Source: JAPLDP01 sp964628285 (GTDB lineage: Bacteria; Bacteroidota; Bacteroidia; Bacteroidales; JAGONC01). Taken from it: DNA of 49,935 nt. Positions 17,106 to 27,135 of the stretch are shown here, one piece after another. The DNA is taken from the NCBI GenBank assembly GCA_964628285.1, contig CAZVNP010000021.1, positions 1-49,935 of the forward strand. Reading direction: 5' to 3'. How positions within the stretch are numbered: position 1 is the first letter of the stretch; each line of letters starts with the position of its first letter. The notes under the pieces were generated by a model. The model saw only the letters and a list, made by a program, of their open reading frames with translations. It was not told the DNA's origin and ran no database searches. A program made the position numbers and the translations under genes.

Positions 17106-20100
17106 CAGAAAATGTGATGACAGCCATCCTTTTTTTCCCGTCCATTTTCACTGTCAGCGGTTTGTTAAATCTGACATGCCTGAAAAAAGTGGTTTTATCC
17201 ACCAGTTCCTGATTTTTCAGTATATCATAGTTGATGAATGTGTCGGAGTCTTCTTCCAGAACGGAAAAATAACCCACATTCATCGACGTGAGGTTGTGAA
17301 AGAAATGGGATCCTGATGAGGCGTCAAGGGAGTAGCCTTCGAGGCTTGTTTCGACAATGATCCGGGCATTTGAGATATGTGCCCAGTTAACCGGTATGCC
17401 GATCCAGCGGTCGCGTGTACCCCACCGTCCCGGACCAATCAAAATATAGTTTTTCTTTTCCCGGCCCATGATTGCATTTAAATGATCAATCTCCGACGCC
17501 ATTTCAACCGTTTTGCTTTTATCGAAGTTTCTTTTATCCACATAAATGACGTCTTCAATATGGGTGATCACGCCGTTACCCATGCCTTTGGTGGTATAGA
17601 GCAAGGTTTTGTCATGGTCGATGTTGTTCATTTCAATATTGAAATCCTCCGAGTTACCTATCAGAGGTTTTATCTGGAGGAGGTAAAAGGAGGCTTTCAT
17701 ATCGGCATCCCTGTTCATGTCGACGGCAAATTCAATCTCCACTGGTGATCCGAGGGCTTCCTTGACCACATCCATGACCAATTCAAGTGTCTGGGCCAGG
17801 GGGATATAATTATACCGTAAGATGTCGGCAAAGTTAACGATGCGGGGCCCGGCATGGGTGATGCCCGGAATGATGCGATTATTCTCCAAATCGAACACCG
17901 ACGCACAATGCTTGAGCGTGCCATGGCGTTCGGCCTCGTCGATATCGAGACGCACCAGACCTGCCGTATCGCCCTCAAGAAGATCGATGTTTTTCTTGTT
18001 CAGATCAACGGCATAAAATTGTAGCTGGGAATTGAGGTACTGGTCTTTGGGCGAATTGATCTCCACGGCGGGATATTTGGGAGAGAAACGGTAGGCTTTT
18101 TCCCCTTCAACGACGTATTTCCCCAATCCCATGGCAATCACGCCGAAACCTTCTTCGGGTTTCATGTACGAAAAGGGGTAATAATTGTATGATTGGGCCA
18201 CCCCGCTGATGTGGGGGTAATAAACCTTATCAAATTGGTTTCCCACGACTTCCTGCAGCACCACGGCCATTTTTTCTTCTTCGATTTTGTAATTGACCGA
18301 CTCAATGTAGCTTTTCGACAGGGGTGAGTAAATGGAAGCAAAAACCAGCCTGATGGCATCCATGAGTTGCTGGAGTCTGGTATTGAGATCGGGATGGTTA
18401 TTGGGGAGGATATAGGTTTCGAAAATGCCGGCAAAAGGTTGCATGAGTGAATCCTCGAAGAGTCCTGATGACCGCACGGCCAGCGGCTTATGGATCAGGC
18501 GGAGGATGACCTTCAGCTTTTTGATCAGGCTCTCGGTGAGCTTGCCCTTGAGGAATGTCCGTTTGATCTCGTCATAATCGGTTGTATTGACGGCAAAATC
18601 AAACAGCTTGTTGCGCGACAGGAAATACTCAAATTCTTCCGTTCCCATGATCGATGTTTTGGGAGCGCGGATGTTGATATTGGGTAAGTACTCGCTGAAA
18701 TCGTAATTGTATATCAATGAGTTGATGAATGCCAATCCGCGGCCTTTGCCTCCGAGGGAACCTGCCGTCAGGCTCACCACATTGCTTTCGTCAAGGATGG
18801 CCGATTCCTCAAAAGGTATAAGCTTACCCTTGTTTTGTTCATTACGGAATTTCTGTATGATGCTGATCAGGTATTCACGCAGGTTCTGGGGGTTTTTAAA
18901 ATCGGTGACCTTGTAAGGCAGCAGTATCCTGGCCGCTTGTATCTCGCTGCGTGCCATCAGCCACATCGAAAAATGATCCCGTTGTGCGTGGTATGTGAGC
19001 GACTCGTCCGGTATGGTGCCCAGCAGGTTCTCAAACTCTTTCAGCGACCTGGCCACGGCTATCTTCCGTCCTTCATTGTCGCGATAAACAAAATTGCCGA
19101 AACCGAGATAATGGGTGATGAAACTGTTGAGGTCCTGTGAGAGCGTATCGGAGTTTTTATCGATGAAGGCGGCTTTGAGCTTGTAAGCTTCTTCGGCATG
19201 GGATGCTTCCGATGACTGGATCATGACCGGCAGCGCCGGTATCTCCTTGCGTATGTGCTCCACCAGGCTGATACCGGCGTTATCATCAGGCGTGCCTCCT
19301 TTGTTGAATTTGATATCCGTGATCAGACACAGGAGGTAATTCCTGTACTTGTTAAAGATATACACCGCTTCTTCGTAATTGGACGCCAACAGTATCTTGG
19401 GCCTGGCACGCAATTTCAGCACCTTGTAAAGCTCATCCGTGGTGACGTCATCGATGATGCGCCGTGTCTGCTCCATCACAATGCCATACAGCAGGGGCAG
19501 GTAACGTGAATAATATTTGGCCGAGTCCTCCACCAACAGGATAATCCTGACCATGCCGATGCGCGTGTCGTTATCGACATTGATCTGATCTTCCACGTGT
19601 TTGATCATGGCCAGGAACATCTTGGATTCGCCATTCCAGATGAATATCTTGTCGATGTTCGGCAGCTTTTTGTCTTTGACTTCAAAACGTGCCAGGTCGG
19701 AGTTATTGTTCAACAGCAGGTATACCGGAATATAGGGAAATTCTTCCTTGATGGAGGCGCTGAGCGTGACAGGCAGGTTTTTATCCACCCCGACCATGAT
19801 GATGACCAGGTCGAAATGTTTTATCCGCAACTGTTGCATGGCCTCCTTGGATGTTGAGATGCCCGTGATACGCGGGAAGGAGGTGAGGTTAAGCTGCTGG
19901 TAATCGCCCAGGACATATTCGGAGAATTTCCCCTCCCTCTCAATGTTGTAAGCGTCATACAGGCTGGCGATCAAAAGGATCTCGTTAACCTTGAAAGGCA
20001 TCAGGTCGTGGTAAATGTCGCGGTTATAATTGCTTTTATTCAGGAAGGTCTGCAGGAGCTGCCGGCTATACTTGGGTTTATCACCGTTCTCCGAGAATTT

Positions 20101-21018
20101 TTCGCGCACGCTTTTGTCTTCCAGCGTTTTCATCAGCAGAGCTTTGCCTTTCACACTGTTCAAATAGCCGGAGATAAGACTGGCCAGATTGTGTATAAGC
20201 TCCCGTTCCTCTTTCATAAACGGGCCTTCATCCGAAGGCGGGAATTCTTTCAGATAATAGACTTCTATGGCGCCCTCCCTGTTGTCGACGGTCAGGAAAT
20301 GTTCCCGCTGCGTCCATTTTGTCTCTTTGAAATTAGGACTTTTAAATACCATGCCGTCGAACTGGATGCGTGCGGCCGCAAATTCAGGATATTGCCATGC
20401 CTGGGGAATGATCTGGCTGATCTGGAGCAATGCTTCTTCGATGGGTTTACCCTCCTTGAGGATGCTGGTGGTCCGGTTGATGCAGGCCAGCTCCTTGAGC
20501 CGCTCCTGGGTCTCATGCGACTGCTCCAGACTTTTGACAGTGTTCAGGTAAGTGGCGATGATGCCCGCGATGCTGGCAATCAGATCGCGTTCTTCCCTGA
20601 GAAAAGGACCCTCATCGAGTTCAGGAAATTCCCTGATGTAATAGACTTCTATTTCTCCCTTCTTATTATCAACGGTCTCAAAGTCCTGTGACTGGCACCA
20701 GGGTGTTTCATGGAAATTCATGCTGGTGTATTCCTTCTCATCATAGATTATCCGCACCACCGTATAGTCGGGATACTGATAGGCAGCCTGGAGAATGGAA
20801 CAGATCTGCTGCAGGGTCTCATCAGGCGACCGTCTGATACGGAGCAGACGAACGGTTCTGTTAATGGCGGTCAGCTCCTTGATGCGTTCCTGTTTTTCAT
20901 GAAGAAGCTCCTGGTACTTCGAGGGATCAACGGAAAAGTCCCTGACAGGGGTGTTCTGGCTCACCGGATGGTCCCCGTTATCAGTTTCTTTATTTAAGTT
21001 TGAGCCGTTATTCCTCAT
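17101..21018 (-). CDS. Large GAF/receiver-like protein with PEP/pyruvate-binding ATP-grasp domain
   Basis: The protein has 1305 residues. Residues ~40-160 and ~165-290 are two near-identical GAF-like repeats, each ending in a FP..DEGPF.(R/K)EER.LI motif. Two receiver-like segments follow at ~345-470 and ~500-640; the second has LVEDSAK and LITDIKF with a possible phospho-acceptor Asp. From ~760 there is a pyruvate-phosphate-dikinase N-terminal domain (GSLGGKGRGLAF, AVRSSGLFEDS, FAGIFETYI). The swivelling His domain and PEP-binding barrel of true PEP synthase or PPDK are absent, so it cannot carry out that full reaction. It may be a sensor-linked phosphotransferase. It faces the nfnB-like gene convergently and is divergent from gdhA. 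Confidence 0.75.
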   Translation of the reverse strand: MRNNGSNLNKETDNGDHPVSQNTPVRDFSVDPSKYQELLHEKQERIKELTAINRTVRLLRIRRSPDETLQQICSILQAAYQYPDYTVVRIIYDEKEYTSMNFHETPWCQSQDFETVDNKKGEIEVYYIREFPELDEGPFLREERDLIASIAGIIATYLNTVKSLEQSHETQERLKELACINRTTSILKEGKPIEEALLQISQIIPQAWQYPEFAAARIQFDGMVFKSPNFKETKWTQREHFLTVDNREGAIEVYYLKEFPPSDEGPFMKEERELIHNLASLISGYLNSVKGKALLMKTLEDKSVREKFSENGDKPKYSRQLLQTFLNKSNYNRDIYHDLMPFKVNEILLIASLYDAYNIEREGKFSEYVLGDYQQLNLTSFPRITGISTSKEAMQQLRIKHFDLVIIMVGVDKNLPVTLSASIKEEFPYIPVYLLLNNNSDLARFEVKDKKLPNIDKIFIWNGESKMFLAMIKHVEDQINVDNDTRIGMVRIILLVEDSAKYYSRYLPLLYGIVMEQTRRIIDDVTTDELYKVLKLRARPKILLASNYEEAVYIFNKYRNYLLCLITDIKFNKGGTPDDNAGISLVEHIRKEIPALPVMIQSSEASHAEEAYKLKAAFIDKNSDTLSQDLNSFITHYLGFGNFVYRDNEGRKIAVARSLKEFENLLGTIPDESLTYHAQRDHFSMWLMARSEIQAARILLPYKVTDFKNPQNLREYLISIIQKFRNEQNKGKLIPFEESAILDESNVVSLTAGSLGGKGRGLAFINSLIYNYDFSEYLPNINIRAPKTSIMGTEEFEYFLSRNKLFDFAVNTTDYDEIKRTFLKGKLTESLIKKLKVILRLIHKPLAVRSSGLFEDSLMQPFAGIFETYILPNNHPDLNTRLQQLMDAIRLVFASIYSPLSKSYIESVNYKIEEEKMAVVLQEVVGNQFDKVYYPHISGVAQSYNYYPFSYMKPEEGFGVIAMGLGKYVVEGEKAYRFSPKYPAVEINSPKDQYLNSQLQFYAVDLNKKNIDLLEGDTAGLVRLDIDEAERHGTLKHCASVFDLENNRIIPGITHAGPRIVNFADILRYNYIPLAQTLELVMDVVKEALGSPVEIEFAVDMNRDADMKASFYLLQIKPLIGNSEDFNIEMNNIDHDKTLLYTTKGMGNGVITHIEDVIYVDKRNFDKSKTVEMASEIDHLNAIMGREKKNYILIGPGRWGTRDRWIGIPVNWAHISNARIIVETSLEGYSLDASSGSHFFHNLTSMNVGYFSVLEEDSDTFINYDILKNQELVDKTTFFRHVRFNKPLTVKMDGKKRMAVITFSA

Positions 21019-21053
21019 GGTGACTAAAAAGAATATAAGACCTTAATTTCCTG

Positions 21054-21061
21054 CAAAATTA
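21054..21061 (-). promoter_or_regulatory. Putative -7 box of the PEP/pyruvate-binding protein gene
   Basis: Read leftward, TAATTTTG matches the Bacteroidota TAnnTTTG box, 35 nt upstream of the ATG at 21018. No convincing -33 element is present. The remainder of 21062-21254 is AT-rich and must also hold the gdhA promoter, which I could not place. Confidence 0.4.
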
Positions 21062-21254
21062 CGCTTTTTTTAGATTTGAATGCCTCCCTTAAACCGGTAG
21101 AGGTATTGTTAAAAACATAACAAAAAATGAATATTACGGTTCTCTCATTCAAATAATTTCAGTAATATTGCCACTCAAAAAAATCCCATGGGATCAATAT
21201 TTGGATATTATACTTTTAATATTTAAATTAATACAAACTTAAAACTGCAATATT

Positions 21255-22610
21255 ATGGCAAATCCGGTTTATGAAAAATTAGTCAAGGAATTCATGGCGA
21301 AGGTCATCGCTAAGAATCCGGGTGAAGTAGAGTTTCACCAGGCAGTGGAAGAGGTGGTTATCTCCCTGATTCCATTCATCGAAGAAAATCCGAAATACAA
21401 GGAAGCCAAAATTCTCGAGCGTTGTGTGGAGCCCGAGCGTGTGATCCTTTTCAGGGTACCATGGGTGGACGACAATGGTGAGATACAGATCAACAAGGGT
21501 TACAGGATCGAGATGAGCAGCGCCATAGGTCCTTACAAGGGCGGTTTGAGATTTCACCCGACCGTGAACCTTGGCATACTGAAATTCCTTGCTTTTGAAC
21601 AGGTCTTCAAGAACAGTCTGACCACGTTGCCTATGGGCGGCGGCAAAGGAGGATCGGATTTTGATCCCAAAGGAAAGTCCGATATGGAAGTCATGCGTTT
21701 TTGTCAGAGTTTTATGACCGAGTTATTCCGTCATATCGGCCCTGATACCGACGTTCCCGCCGGTGACATCGGCGTCGGAGGCCGGGAGATCGGTTTCCTG
21801 TTCGGTCAGTATAAGCGATTAAGGAACGAGTTTACAGGTGTTTTAACCGGCAAAGGCCGTGAGTGGGGAGGCAGTCTGATCAGACCTGAAGCCACCGGTT
21901 ACGGTCAGGTTTATTTTGCCGAGGAGATGCTCAACACCAGGGGCGACAGCATGAAGGGCAAGATATGCCTGGTGTCGGGATCAGGTAATGTGGCTCAGTA
22001 TGCCACTGAGAAGGCCACACAGATGGGCGCCAAGGTGGTGACCATGTCCGACTCGTCCGGATTCATTTATGATCCCGATGGCATCAACCCTGAGAAGCTG
22101 GCGTTTGTCATGCACCTGAAAAATGTGAAAAGGGGCAGGATAAAAGAGTATGCCGATAAATATGGTGTCAAATATATTGAGGGGCAGCGTCCCTGGGGCA
22201 TTAAGTGCGATGTGGCGTTACCCGGTGCCACACAGAATGAAGTGAACGGCGATGATGCCCGCACCCTGATAAAGAACGGCTGCAAAGTGGTCTGTGAGGG
22301 CGCCAACATGCCGTCGACACCTGATGCCATCGACGTGTACCTGGCCTCCAAGATACTCTATGGCCCCGGCAAGGCTGCCAATGCAGGCGGCGTGGCCACC
22401 TCAGGCCTTGAGATGTCACAGAACTCACTCCGGTTGTCATGGACCAGGGAAGAAGTGGATGCCAGACTGCATCAGATTATGAAAGATATCCATTCAACCT
22501 GTCTGAAATGGGGTAAGGAAAAAGACGGTTATGTTAACTATGTGAAAGGCGCTAACATCGGTGGTTTTGTCAAAATCGCCGAAGCTATGCTTGCACAGGG
22601 TCTCGTCTGA
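21255..22610 (+). CDS. gdhA: NADP-type glutamate dehydrogenase
   Basis: At 451 residues this is the length of the hexameric bacterial glutamate dehydrogenase. It shows YKGGLRFHP, the catalytic-lysine region LPMGGGKGGSDFDPKGKS, DVPAGDIGVGGREIG, and the nucleotide-binding loop VSGSGNVAQYA. It interconverts 2-oxoglutarate plus ammonia and glutamate; by similarity to the ~450-residue subfamily it should prefer NADP(H). It stands alone, followed by a strong terminator. Two NADP-linked Nfn-like systems lie a few kilobases upstream, which fits a link between NADPH supply and nitrogen assimilation, but that is inference. Confidence 0.95.
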   Translation: MANPVYEKLVKEFMAKVIAKNPGEVEFHQAVEEVVISLIPFIEENPKYKEAKILERCVEPERVILFRVPWVDDNGEIQINKGYRIEMSSAIGPYKGGLRFHPTVNLGILKFLAFEQVFKNSLTTLPMGGGKGGSDFDPKGKSDMEVMRFCQSFMTELFRHIGPDTDVPAGDIGVGGREIGFLFGQYKRLRNEFTGVLTGKGREWGGSLIRPEATGYGQVYFAEEMLNTRGDSMKGKICLVSGSGNVAQYATEKATQMGAKVVTMSDSSGFIYDPDGINPEKLAFVMHLKNVKRGRIKEYADKYGVKYIEGQRPWGIKCDVALPGATQNEVNGDDARTLIKNGCKVVCEGANMPSTPDAIDVYLASKILYGPGKAANAGGVATSGLEMSQNSLRLSWTREEVDARLHQIMKDIHSTCLKWGKEKDGYVNYVKGANIGGFVKIAEAMLAQGLV

Positions 22611-22630
22611 TAACCTCCGGAATCATTTAA

Positions 22631-22667
22631 AACCCGGATGCACCGTCAGGGCGATCCGGGTTTTTTT
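22631..22667 (+). terminator. Rho-independent terminator of gdhA
   Basis: A 9-bp perfect stem, AACCCGGAT (22631-22639) with ATCCGGGTT (22654-22662), and a 14-nt loop are followed by a run of T to 22667. It starts 20 nt after the gdhA stop. On the opposite strand it could also stop leftward transcription from the DUF4340 gene, though less efficiently. Confidence 0.8.
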
Positions 22668-22682
22668 ATCCGGTATGATTTT

Positions 22683-23738
22683 TTACGACGGTTTCAGAAA
22701 GTATGTCACAGGACGTGTGATCTTATCAAAAACAAAGAACTGAATAAGGACAAAATCTTTGTCTTCATTAATAAGCGCATAAAAACGATCCAGGTCCATT
22801 TTAAGTGGACGCCCCTGGCTGTCGAACTGTCCTGGTAACAGCGGCTTGTGAAAAGTCTTCACGACCACCTGTTCGCCTGACTTTTTTGTCAGCGTGATGA
22901 TATGAAAGGGATATTTGGCTATGATCGTATCACGTTCTTCCTGCGGCAGGTCATTGAGGAAGGCTTCACAGCGTATGTTGGCAAAGGATACAAGAAAATT
23001 GACCACTTTCATCGTATCAAAGTCAGGGATCTCTTTATTGCCGGTGAGCGAGACCAGGGCGAAATGGACGTCGTCATGATTGACCACCTTATATGACCTC
23101 TCGGGATGTTCCACGAACTGAACGGTGACGGACTGTATGTCGTTAATCCTGTCGGAGAAGATGGCGTGATCACGCCAGTCTTTTTCAATTGTGCTGTAAC
23201 GCGACTGGACAAAGCCCCTGAAGCCGGGAATATAAACAATGAAAGGCGTTGAAGAATGTTCCATCAGCATATAAGTGCCAATGTTGTTTTGTGTGACATA
23301 ACCCACATAATAGGTCTTGGTCCTTTTGACATGAGGGAAGAGCCTGATATGTTTAAAAAGATTGATCCTGAAAACCTTCTGGTATATTTCCACCTTCACT
23401 GCGCTGGAAGCCATAACTTTAATGACGGTGTTGTGAGCGGCCTCCGACACGGGTTGCATGACTGCCAGGTTCAGCATTGTTTTCAACAAGAGGTCAACGC
23501 TCTCCTGCTGTGCCCGGTAGCGGCCGTTCAGCTCCCAGAACCCTTGGGGTTGCCGTTCAAGTAAAATATTCGTGTTGTTTTTATCCGTCATAAAGATCTT
23601 GACCACATTCGATGTATCGTCGACGGCAAAATCCTTCAATGCGGGTTTGATGGTTCCTTTGGAGCCGGTGATCGCCAGAAGGGCGGCAATGACCGCCAGC
23701 ACGATGGTCAGGATAATGATCAGTCTGTTTTTTCTCAT
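22683..23738 (-). CDS. DUF4340-like membrane-anchored protein, GldFG-linked
   Basis: The 351 residues start with one N-terminal membrane anchor (RLIIILTIVLAVIAALLAI), followed by an extracytoplasmic beta-rich region with FWELNGRYRAQQESVDLLLKTM. This matches the DUF4340 proteins commonly found next to ABC-type GldG-like genes. It begins 9 nt downstream of gldG, so it belongs to the same leftward operon. An accessory role in the Gld-type ABC system is inferred from that linkage. No catalytic motif is visible. Confidence 0.7.
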   Translation of the reverse strand: MRKNRLIIILTIVLAVIAALLAITGSKGTIKPALKDFAVDDTSNVVKIFMTDKNNTNILLERQPQGFWELNGRYRAQQESVDLLLKTMLNLAVMQPVSEAAHNTVIKVMASSAVKVEIYQKVFRINLFKHIRLFPHVKRTKTYYVGYVTQNNIGTYMLMEHSSTPFIVYIPGFRGFVQSRYSTIEKDWRDHAIFSDRINDIQSVTVQFVEHPERSYKVVNHDDVHFALVSLTGNKEIPDFDTMKVVNFLVSFANIRCEAFLNDLPQEERDTIIAKYPFHIITLTKKSGEQVVVKTFHKPLLPGQFDSQGRPLKMDLDRFYALINEDKDFVLIQFFVFDKITRPVTYFLKPS

Positions 23739-23747
23739 CTTTGAGGA

Positions 23748-25484
23748 TTATCTGGTGCATTTTCTTTTTCTCAGCATGTACTGAACAGCACTAAAAATAC
23801 TGACCAGAAAGATTGGTACAAGAATATTAACCATCTGCCAGGTTATTTTATTGTCACTAATGCGGGTTTTATCGAGTAAACGCAGTTTAACCTCCCTGGC
23901 GCGGGCCGTGATGAGGCCTTCATCATTACAAAGATAATTAACGGCATTCATGATAAAGTCCTTGTTCCCGAAAGTCTGGCGGGTAAACTGATCGTAACCC
24001 AGGGGCAGGGGATAGCCCTGGGTAAGATGCAGCTGGTTGCGGATGACATCTCCATCGGAAACTACGATCATCTGGGTGGCGACGCTTTCATCCATGAACC
24101 CTATCAGAGGATTGCCGAGGATAGCCGGAGGGACCCTGTTCCTGAACACCGACGTAAAACGGCCTTCGAGCAATGCCGCCACAGGTATATTGGGTTGATT
24201 GAATTCAGCCATGTCGGGTTTTTCCTTCAGCATGTTCAGGCTGATCAGCACCGGCGTCCGCAGGATCCTGGAATAACGCGAAGTGGTCAGGAGGATGGTT
24301 TTTTTTATTCTTTCCGCACCGACGGTATCCAGACTGCTGACAAACTGCATCAGGACAGGGCTCAGGTTATTGACAATGGGTTGATGAATGGTGGGGGTGA
24401 TAATGGGAAAGAAAGGCCATGGCAGGAACTCGATCTGGGGCTGGTTGCCGATCATGCCGGTGACGATGCGTATGGGAAGGCAATTCAAATCGAGGACCAG
24501 GTTGGGATTAAGCCTGACGCCATACGTGAAGAGCTGATCATCGAGGTTCAGATTCAGGGCGATGCCGAGGGTCTGGTTGGCATTTTCCAGGCTGTCCATG
24601 CTGGCCAGCACCGGGTCAACGAGCCATAAGACCTTACCGCCACGCATGATGTACTGATCAATGATGAACTTGTCTTTTTCAGTAAAAGCCGAATCGGGCT
24701 TGGCGATGATGATGGCTTTATATTTATTCTTTATGAGTATTTTACCATCGGGGGCCGAGTCCCGCTTCGTGAGGCTGTATATTTTTCCGTCGAGGCGAAC
24801 CCTGTCGACGGTATAAAAATTCTTGAGGGCTTCGGTGATATTATATACATAGGGCTCGGACAGCTCGCCATGGCCCTGGATGAAAGCTATGGCCGGTTTG
24901 GATTGTATGGTGAGCTCCCTGATGATACTCGATATATTATATTCCAGCTCCTGAATGGAATTGTTAAGGACCGTTTCAGGTGACTGTCCTACCTGACTCT
25001 GAAGCAGCTGTATGGGCAGCTCACGCGATTTATAGGTAACCAGCGCCCCCGGGAAAATGATACGTTGTGACGTTCCGCTGCTGGTTTTCACGGTGAGTTC
25101 GGTGGGATTCAGACCCTTATGGATCAGCTCCTCGTAAAAGCCGCTGACCTGATCAGCGTTGCCGACCTTGGAGGGGTCGATGAATTCATATTCGATCTCA
25201 GGACTGTAAGCCCTGAACGCATCCAGCATCTCATGCGTTGAACGGCTCAGTCGCGTGAAGCCTGAAGGAAAGTCACCTTCAAGGTACACCTTGAAATAAA
25301 CAATGTCGTCGAGGTTCTTTAATAATTTTTTGGTCGCCGGTGCGAGTGTATAACGTTTCTCTGTGGTGAGATCAAAACGGGTATAAATGTGCGAACCGAT
25401 GACATTGAGCAGCACAATGATCACCAGCCCCAGGCCAAGCTGCAGAAAATTGTTCCTTTTAATATTTCTTATCTTTTCTGCCAT
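23748..25484 (-). CDS. gldG: GldG-like ABC transporter component
   Basis: The protein has 578 residues from the ATG at 25484; a GTG one codon earlier is less likely. An N-terminal membrane segment (LGLGLVIIVLLNVIGSHI) is followed by a large periplasmic domain typical of GldG (RFDLTTEKRYTLAPATKKLLKNL, then AFIQGHGELSEPYV). A C-terminal membrane helix (ITWQMVNILVPIFLVSIFSAV) precedes a basic tail. With GldF and the ATPase GldA, encoded elsewhere, it forms an ABC-type complex needed for gliding in flavobacteria. In non-gliding Bacteroidota the role is unclear. Its start codon overlaps the gldF stop (TGATG). Confidence 0.87.
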   Translation of the reverse strand: MAEKIRNIKRNNFLQLGLGLVIIVLLNVIGSHIYTRFDLTTEKRYTLAPATKKLLKNLDDIVYFKVYLEGDFPSGFTRLSRSTHEMLDAFRAYSPEIEYEFIDPSKVGNADQVSGFYEELIHKGLNPTELTVKTSSGTSQRIIFPGALVTYKSRELPIQLLQSQVGQSPETVLNNSIQELEYNISSIIRELTIQSKPAIAFIQGHGELSEPYVYNITEALKNFYTVDRVRLDGKIYSLTKRDSAPDGKILIKNKYKAIIIAKPDSAFTEKDKFIIDQYIMRGGKVLWLVDPVLASMDSLENANQTLGIALNLNLDDQLFTYGVRLNPNLVLDLNCLPIRIVTGMIGNQPQIEFLPWPFFPIITPTIHQPIVNNLSPVLMQFVSSLDTVGAERIKKTILLTTSRYSRILRTPVLISLNMLKEKPDMAEFNQPNIPVAALLEGRFTSVFRNRVPPAILGNPLIGFMDESVATQMIVVSDGDVIRNQLHLTQGYPLPLGYDQFTRQTFGNKDFIMNAVNYLCNDEGLITARAREVKLRLLDKTRISDNKITWQMVNILVPIFLVSIFSAVQYMLRKRKCTR

Positions 25485-26254
25485 CACGCCTCATGCATTA
25501 CTTCAATTTTACCCCTGTCCCATTTCCGGCTCTCAAGAGAAATTTTTGTCAGCAGGATAAAGCCTGCGATAATGCTCAGGAAGTACAGCAGATCCCTGGT
25601 GTCGATCACCCCATGGCTCATGGCGGCATAGTGTGAGTTAATGCCGAGTGAACGGAGAAACAGACTCGCCCGGCCGACGGGAGAAAAGGAAGAGATCATA
25701 TCGAATCCGATGTAAATGAAACCGCACAGGACCACGCCAAGGATGAAGGCGACGATCTGGTTGTCGGTCAGGGAGGAGGCAAACAACCCGATGGCGACAA
25801 AAGCCGAGCCGAGGAACAGCAATCCGATGTAAGAACCCCAGGTGCCTCCCATGTCAATATCTCCTTTGGGTAGTCCCAATTGGTAAACGGAAAAGAAATA
25901 GATGAGGGTTGGTAACAGTGAAAAGATAACCAGTATCAAGCCGGCCAGGTATTTGGCAGTGATGATCTGCACATCGGTGAGGGGTTTGGTCAACAGCAAC
26001 TCAATGGTGCCGCTTTTTTTCTCTTCGGCAAAGGAACGCATGGTGATGGCTGGGATGAGAAACAGAAAGACGAACGGGGCAATGGTGAACAGACCGTCGA
26101 GGGTGGCATAACCATAATCGAGAATGTTGAACTCGACGGGGAACACCCAAAGGAACAGGCCATTGACAAGCAGGAAGACAATGATGACGATGTATCCGAT
26201 AAGGGAACTTAGAAAACTGCTTATTTCTTTTTTTAGCAAGGCAATCATGGTCAT
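25484..26254 (-). CDS. gldF: GldF-like ABC-2 permease
   Basis: The 256 residues form six predicted membrane helices of the ABC-2 type. It opens MIALLKKEISSFLSSLIGYIV and has the family stretch RSFAEEKKSGTIELLLTKPLTD near residue 70. The start overlaps the stop of the upstream SAM-hydrolase gene and its stop overlaps gldG, so the genes are translationally coupled. The second Met, two codons in, is an equally possible start. Confidence 0.87.
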   Translation of the reverse strand: MTMIALLKKEISSFLSSLIGYIVIIVFLLVNGLFLWVFPVEFNILDYGYATLDGLFTIAPFVFLFLIPAITMRSFAEEKKSGTIELLLTKPLTDVQIITAKYLAGLILVIFSLLPTLIYFFSVYQLGLPKGDIDMGGTWGSYIGLLFLGSAFVAIGLFASSLTDNQIVAFILGVVLCGFIYIGFDMISSFSPVGRASLFLRSLGINSHYAAMSHGVIDTRDLLYFLSIIAGFILLTKISLESRKWDRGKIEVMHEA

Positions 26255-27042
26255 CCTTTATCCTTAGCAAACTCAATCCGCACGATATCGTCTATATCCA
26301 TTCCCAGCAGGTGACTTGCGTGGCCTTTATTAATGGCAATTTCGAGATAACCCGTTGATCCGAACAGGGCCAGCATCTCACCCTCCGGCACATCACTGTA
26401 TGACTTGCTCAACGTTGTGATGGCGTATCCCGGCGCCCTGAAGGTGATCTCGAATTTCTTCCCTTTGCCTGTGTTCCTGAAGCCGCTTTCGGTGATGTTA
26501 ACCAGAAGGTTGCCAAATGCATCAACATATATAACCTTGCCTCGTATGACATGACCTTCCACCACCGGGTTAAAAAGTAACGACTTCCTGACACCCTTTT
26601 TAACGGTGCCAAGCTCTTCGATCTTACCTCCCCGCGCGATGTACACGGCGGCTTTCACAAAGACATCACGGGTGGGAAAAGTGAAATAATCGGAGTCCTG
26701 CAAAATGTCAATCTCAACGATCTGCTCGGGAACATGATCGAAGATCAGCGAGAAAATACCATTATCGGCGGAGATAAAAAAATAACCTTCATCCCTGACA
26801 ACGGTGTGTGGCGTTTCAATGGAGGCTTCCGAACTGATGCTCAGAATGTGGATGGTGTTCTCGGGAAAACTCCGGTATGCATTTCTTATGATAAATGAAG
26901 CCTGAGCCAGATTAAAAGGAGCAATGTCATGTGAGATATCCACGATAATGGCACCGGGTAATTGCGATAGAATGGCGCCTTTGACGGTTGGCAGGTATGG
27001 ATCCCTCAAACCCCAGTCGCTGGTAAGGGTGATTATGGGCAT
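26251..27042 (-). CDS. SAM hydroxide adenosyltransferase family protein (DUF62)
   Basis: A 263-residue member of the fluorinase/chlorinase fold family. N-terminal TLTSDWGLRDPY corresponds to the usual TDFG...Y SAM-binding site. VDISHDI and ADNGIFSLIFD are conserved family blocks, and the C-terminal barrel has VIYVDAFGNLLVNI. Most bacterial members hydrolyse S-adenosylmethionine to adenosine and methionine; a halogenase role would need active-site residues not evident here. It is the first gene of the leftward operon with gldF and gldG. Confidence 0.85.
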   Translation of the reverse strand: MPIITLTSDWGLRDPYLPTVKGAILSQLPGAIIVDISHDIAPFNLAQASFIIRNAYRSFPENTIHILSISSEASIETPHTVVRDEGYFFISADNGIFSLIFDHVPEQIVEIDILQDSDYFTFPTRDVFVKAAVYIARGGKIEELGTVKKGVRKSLLFNPVVEGHVIRGKVIYVDAFGNLLVNITESGFRNTGKGKKFEITFRAPGYAITTLSKSYSDVPEGEMLALFGSTGYLEIAINKGHASHLLGMDIDDIVRIEFAKDKG

Positions 27043-27089
27043 AAAACTGTCGATTCGGATAATCTTAACGTGAAGATGAAAATTTCCTG

Positions 27090-27097
27090 TATTTTTG
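27090..27097 (+). promoter_or_regulatory. Putative phoH -7 box
   Basis: TATTTTTG matches TAnnTTTG and places transcription start near 27103. This rules out the upstream in-frame ATG at 27070 and supports the start at 27136, which is preceded by AAGGA at 27126-27130. Confidence 0.5.
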
Positions 27098-27135
27098 TAA
27101 CGTCCAAAATTACAAATATTATCCCAAGGAATTCG

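Noticed and set aside
20008..20691. 227-codon ORF antisense to the GAF-like repeats
   Set aside because: It is a shadow of the internally duplicated coding sequence and has no motif of its own.
17101..21018. Complete PEP synthase or pyruvate phosphate dikinase
   Set aside because: The swivelling His domain and PEP-binding barrel cannot be found.
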